Shown: one piece after another, positions 61,546-64,000 of the stretch | How positions within the stretch are numbered: the stretch's first letter is position 1 | Layout of the letters: the number at the start of each line of letters is the position of its first letter | Assembly: GCA_964532145.1 (NCBI GenBank) | Contig: CAZHGM010000001.1 | Location: 1 to 64,000 of the forward strand | From: JAPUDQ01 sp964532145 | Lineage (GTDB): Bacteria > Patescibacteriota > Saccharimonadia > Saccharimonadales > Saccharimonadaceae | DNA: 64,000 nucleotides | Direction: 5' to 3' | Position numbers and translations under genes: made by a program | Notes under the pieces: generated by a model | Databases searched by the model: none | What the model was told of the DNA's origin: nothing | The model's input: only the letters and a program-made list of their open reading frames with translations

Positions 61546-62360
61546 CACGTGTAGCCATACAAGGCCAACTGGGATCGTTTCATCATATCGTAGCCAAGCG
61601 GTATTTCGGCGACGATATTACCTGTCTGTGCCGTGAAACATTCCGTGAGGTATTCGACGCAATACAATCCCGCGAAGCTGACTACGCTGTCTGCGCAATC
61701 GAAAATACGCTCTATGGCGGTATCGCAGATAATTACGATCTGCTACTCCAGTACCGCTGTCCAATCATCGGCGAAGCAGTTGAGCATATTCATCAAAATC
61801 TCATTGCACTATCTACAACAAAACTAAACGATATATCAGAAGTTTACTCACATCCAGTTGCACTCGACCAATGTCGCGAATGGCTGGAAGCTAATCTACC
61901 TCATGCCGAAGTCGTTGAATATCACGATACCGCGGGAGCAGTCGAACACGTTAAATCACTTGAGTCTCCCTATGCTGCGGCGATTGCCGGAGCGGCTGCC
62001 GCCCAACTGCACGCTCTACCAATCCTAGAAAAAAACATCGAGGATGAAAAAACCAACCTGACACGCTTTTTGGTTCTTCGATCAGATGCGGCTGTTTCTG
62101 CAAACGCCAATAAAGCATCCCTGGTGCTTATCACTAACCATTCGCCTGGCGCCCTATATCATGCGCTTGGGGTATTTGCCCGTTACAATGCCAACCTGAC
62201 CAAACTCATGTCACGGCCCATCCGCGGCGAATCGTTCAAATACCAGTTTTTCGTGGATGTTGAGTGCGACAGTGAGACCTTGAATCTCATAATTCGTGAT
62301 CTAGGCAAGCTACACTGCGACGTGACCGTCCTGGGACACTACACTGCTGCTACAATGTGA
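61542..62360 (+). CDS. pheA: Prephenate dehydratase with ACT domain
   Basis: The 272-aa protein has the periplasmic-binding-protein-like catalytic lobes (A-I-Q-G-Q-L-G-S-F-H-H, V-C-A-I-E-N-T-L-Y-G, S-H-P-V-A-L-x-Q-C), the catalytic T-R-F motif (N-L-T-R-F) and a C-terminal ACT domain (H-S-P-G-A-L-Y-H-A-L with E-S-F-K-Y-Q-F-F-V-D). It converts prephenate to phenylpyruvate for phenylalanine synthesis. No other aromatic pathway gene is in the window, so the isolated gene may serve scavenging or another reaction. Its stop overlaps the convergent helicase gene by 11 nt. Confidence 0.93.
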   Translation: MTRVAIQGQLGSFHHIVAKRYFGDDITCLCRETFREVFDAIQSREADYAVCAIENTLYGGIADNYDLLLQYRCPIIGEAVEHIHQNLIALSTTKLNDISEVYSHPVALDQCREWLEANLPHAEVVEYHDTAGAVEHVKSLESPYAAAIAGAAAAQLHALPILEKNIEDEKTNLTRFLVLRSDAAVSANANKASLVLITNHSPGALYHALGVFARYNANLTKLMSRPIRGESFKYQFFVDVECDSETLNLIIRDLGKLHCDVTVLGHYTAATM

Positions 62361-63879
62361 CGGCATCCTCACCGAAATGTTTTTGCAACCTTAAAAGAAT
62401 CGAACGTTCGTGACGGCCAAATTTTTTGCTAAGGGTTTTGAGATCGGTACCATTTTGAAATAACATTTTTAGTTCAGTGTCGTCACTATCCGACCATGGC
62501 CTATACGCATTGGGGTGTTTTTTTCGCATTTTTTCGAGGCGCTCCGTCCAGATCGAGGCTTTCTTTTGTTTGTCAGCCGTGTTTTTCACTTCATTTTTTT
62601 CGCGCCTGATAGCTGCTTTACGCAGGTATTCAAACCGCGCATGATCATCACAAGCTTTTTTACGTAATACTTCATCGATCCTAAGCGCTTCCTCGCTAAT
62701 CCGGAGAGCCATACGATTGATACCGATCAAACTTAGGCCTTCCAGCGAGCGCACGCGACTAAGCGCCACATAACCCATGCCCTCGACAAATGCCCGCCGT
62801 AAATCAATCCGCGCCGCATCAAGTGTCATACCCTGGCTTTTGTGCACCGTAATCGCATACGCCAAGCGAAGCGGAATTTGGGTCAGTCCGGCACGTTTTT
62901 TATCACCGTCACGCAGCTCCCACGTGTCGAGTTTCATGGTCACGGTTTTACCATTGCGAAACTCAACGATTGGATAATTCGTCAGCACGTCAAACCCAAT
63001 CACGGTCCCGATACTTCCATTGGCATATTTACGTTCAGGACTATTTTTGATTGCCATGACAAGCGCGCCTTGTTTGAGTACTAGTTTCTCCTGGGCTAAA
63101 CACGATCGTTTTATCGTTGCGACATAATTCTCCGCGCCCGTTGTCGTCGCCTCATACACGTACGCCTCACCTTCAAGCATGGTTAAGCGTGTATTGTTAA
63201 TTCGATCGACATCAACATTTGTCGTATGTAATTCTGTCGCACGATCGTCATCCAACTCAGCCCCAACGCGTCTCAGTAGCTGCTCGGCATGACCGCGTCG
63301 GATATCGCCTCGACGCAGAGCATTCAGTATTGCGAGTAATGCTTCATCATCTTGTCGATGTTGTTCTCCGAGGTAGCAGATCACTGGGTCAAGCCTTGCC
63401 CAGGACTGTGATCGCACAACAAAACTTCCCCGCTTTCCTTCCGCTCGGTTTATGGGTGGCAATTGGAAAAAGTCCCCGCATAACACCACCTGGATGCCGC
63501 CAAACGGCCGTTCATCCTGCCGAACAACACGAGCCACCTTATCCACCATATCGAGTCGATAATCATGCATCATGCTAATTTCGTCAATCACCAGCACGTC
63601 TGTCAGTTCAATGATGTCGCGCCGTGATTTCAATAAGTAATCTTCAAAATCATTCGACAGCTCATCATGCACGCCAATCCCGCTCCAACTATGTATTGTG
63701 TTGCCGCCGATATGTGTGGCAGCGAGCCCAGTTGTAGCTGTTACCGAAACGTGCTTTTTAGCGTGTTTTGCTTGCGTAATAAACTGGTTGAGAACATAGG
63801 TTTTACCAGAACCGGCTGGTCCCGTCAAAAACACATTATGCCCTGACAGCATAACCTCAAGCGCGAGCTGTTGATCCAT
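62350..63879 (-). CDS. PIF1/RecD2-like DNA helicase
   Basis: The 509-aa SF1 helicase has Walker A G-P-A-G-S-G-K-T (20-27), a D-E-I-S-M Walker B, G-D-F-F-Q-L-P-P, Q-x-x-R-Q-D near motif IV and the C-terminal V-H-K-S-Q-G-M-T and Y-V-A-L-S-R-V-R-S motifs of PIF1-like enzymes. The last 60 residues hold a small Myb-like helical domain (W-S-D-S-D-D-T-E-L). It acts 5'-3' on DNA, for example on G-quadruplexes or recombination intermediates. TATACT is 9 nt before the ATG. Confidence 0.92.
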   Translation of the reverse strand: MDQQLALEVMLSGHNVFLTGPAGSGKTYVLNQFITQAKHAKKHVSVTATTGLAATHIGGNTIHSWSGIGVHDELSNDFEDYLLKSRRDIIELTDVLVIDEISMMHDYRLDMVDKVARVVRQDERPFGGIQVVLCGDFFQLPPINRAEGKRGSFVVRSQSWARLDPVICYLGEQHRQDDEALLAILNALRRGDIRRGHAEQLLRRVGAELDDDRATELHTTNVDVDRINNTRLTMLEGEAYVYEATTTGAENYVATIKRSCLAQEKLVLKQGALVMAIKNSPERKYANGSIGTVIGFDVLTNYPIVEFRNGKTVTMKLDTWELRDGDKKRAGLTQIPLRLAYAITVHKSQGMTLDAARIDLRRAFVEGMGYVALSRVRSLEGLSLIGINRMALRISEEALRIDEVLRKKACDDHARFEYLRKAAIRREKNEVKNTADKQKKASIWTERLEKMRKKHPNAYRPWSDSDDTELKMLFQNGTDLKTLSKKFGRHERSILLRLQKHFGEDAVTL

Positions 63880-63925
63880 TACGTATCAAGTATACTACGC
63901 TCTTTCGTTCTTCCGATCTTGAAAA

Positions 63926-64000
63926 TTATCGTTCGCAGGCAAGACCGTCACCATCACGGTCAAGACGAGACTCATATGATGGGTCTGATTTTTTGATGTC
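63926..64000 (-). CDS. 3' end of an Excalibur calcium-binding-domain protein (partial)
   Basis: The last 24 codons on the minus strand end in L-D-R-D-G-D-G-L-A-C-E-R and a TAA stop. This is the signature end of an Excalibur domain (D-x-D-x-D-G-x-A-C-E), found on exported surface proteins and nucleases. The rest of the gene lies beyond the window. It is upstream of and parallel to the helicase gene. Confidence 0.8.
   Translation of the reverse strand, partial: DIKKSDPSYESRLDRDGDGLACER

Noticed and set aside
1..64000. CRISPR arrays, rRNA genes, insertion-sequence transposases
   Set aside because: No regularly spaced repeats with spacers, no 16S/23S/5S conserved stretches and no transposase motifs were seen.

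Overview
The window looks like a chromosomal segment of a Patescibacteria/CPR bacterium, most likely Candidatus Saccharibacteria (TM7). The grounds are gene content and style, not a database match. There is a compact dcw cluster (mraZ, rsmH, ftsL, ftsI, mraY, ftsW, murG, ftsQ) without most mur ligases. There is a Gram-positive style type IV secretion locus with a wall hydrolase, a sortase, many small single-pass membrane proteins, and a sigma-region-4/HARE-HTH protein. Only one amino-acid biosynthesis gene (prephenate dehydratase) is seen. TGA is used as a stop codon, so this is not one of the UGA-recoding CPR lineages. One 100-base N run marks a scaffold gap.

Layout. 26-8010 (minus) is one T4SS-like operon: unknown protein, pilin-like protein, VirB6-like membrane protein, a SCO6880-like protein plus a separate VirB4-type ATPase, a VirB8/TcpC-like protein and a three-domain peptidoglycan hydrolase. 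Its cistrons have good Shine-Dalgarno (SD) sites and intercistronic hairpins, and an AT-rich palindrome-dense region (8011-8483) lies upstream. 8484-11101 holds a cytidylate kinase-like gene, a small ORF, a possible ncRNA and a G+C-rich two-gene unit (membrane protein plus lipoprotein). 11222-15572 holds exonuclease III, nucleotide-kinase-like and HAD genes and two AT-rich probably acquired genes, followed by tRNA-Leu(CAA). 15781-16082 is a tandem repeat containing the 5' end of that tRNA, with the N gap inside it.

16209-31799 carries a sortase, envelope proteins, gltX, two histidine kinases with two response regulators, tRNA-Glu(CTC), DUF937, SIMPL and YajQ proteins, a riboswitch-like leader in front of an 81-aa gene, and a DEAD-box helicase with a structured leader. 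31851-41000 carries a response regulator, a pseudouridine synthase, der, pth, a Fur-family gene with a pair of operators convergent with a ZIP transporter, an orphan structured RNA, and dprA. 41278-48915 carries topA, a SpoT-like HD hydrolase, the sigma4/HARE-HTH protein and a TraG/HerA-like ATPase. 49544-57792 (minus) is the dcw cluster, driven by a promoter with MraZ boxes. The rest holds yvcK, a GH1 glycosidase, an LssY-C protein, pheA, a PIF1-like helicase and the 3' end of an Excalibur-domain gene.

How it fits together. The clearest genome-wide signal is that many isolated housekeeping genes have a -10 box (TATAAT/TATACT/TACAAT) only 6-9 nt before the start codon and no SD, which predicts leaderless mRNAs. 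The secretion operon and several envelope genes instead use strong SD sites. The wall-facing set (hydrolase, T4SS, sortase, SIMPL and DUF937 proteins, lipoprotein, Excalibur protein) fits an organism that lives attached to other bacteria. That lifestyle is inference from the lineage, not visible in the DNA.
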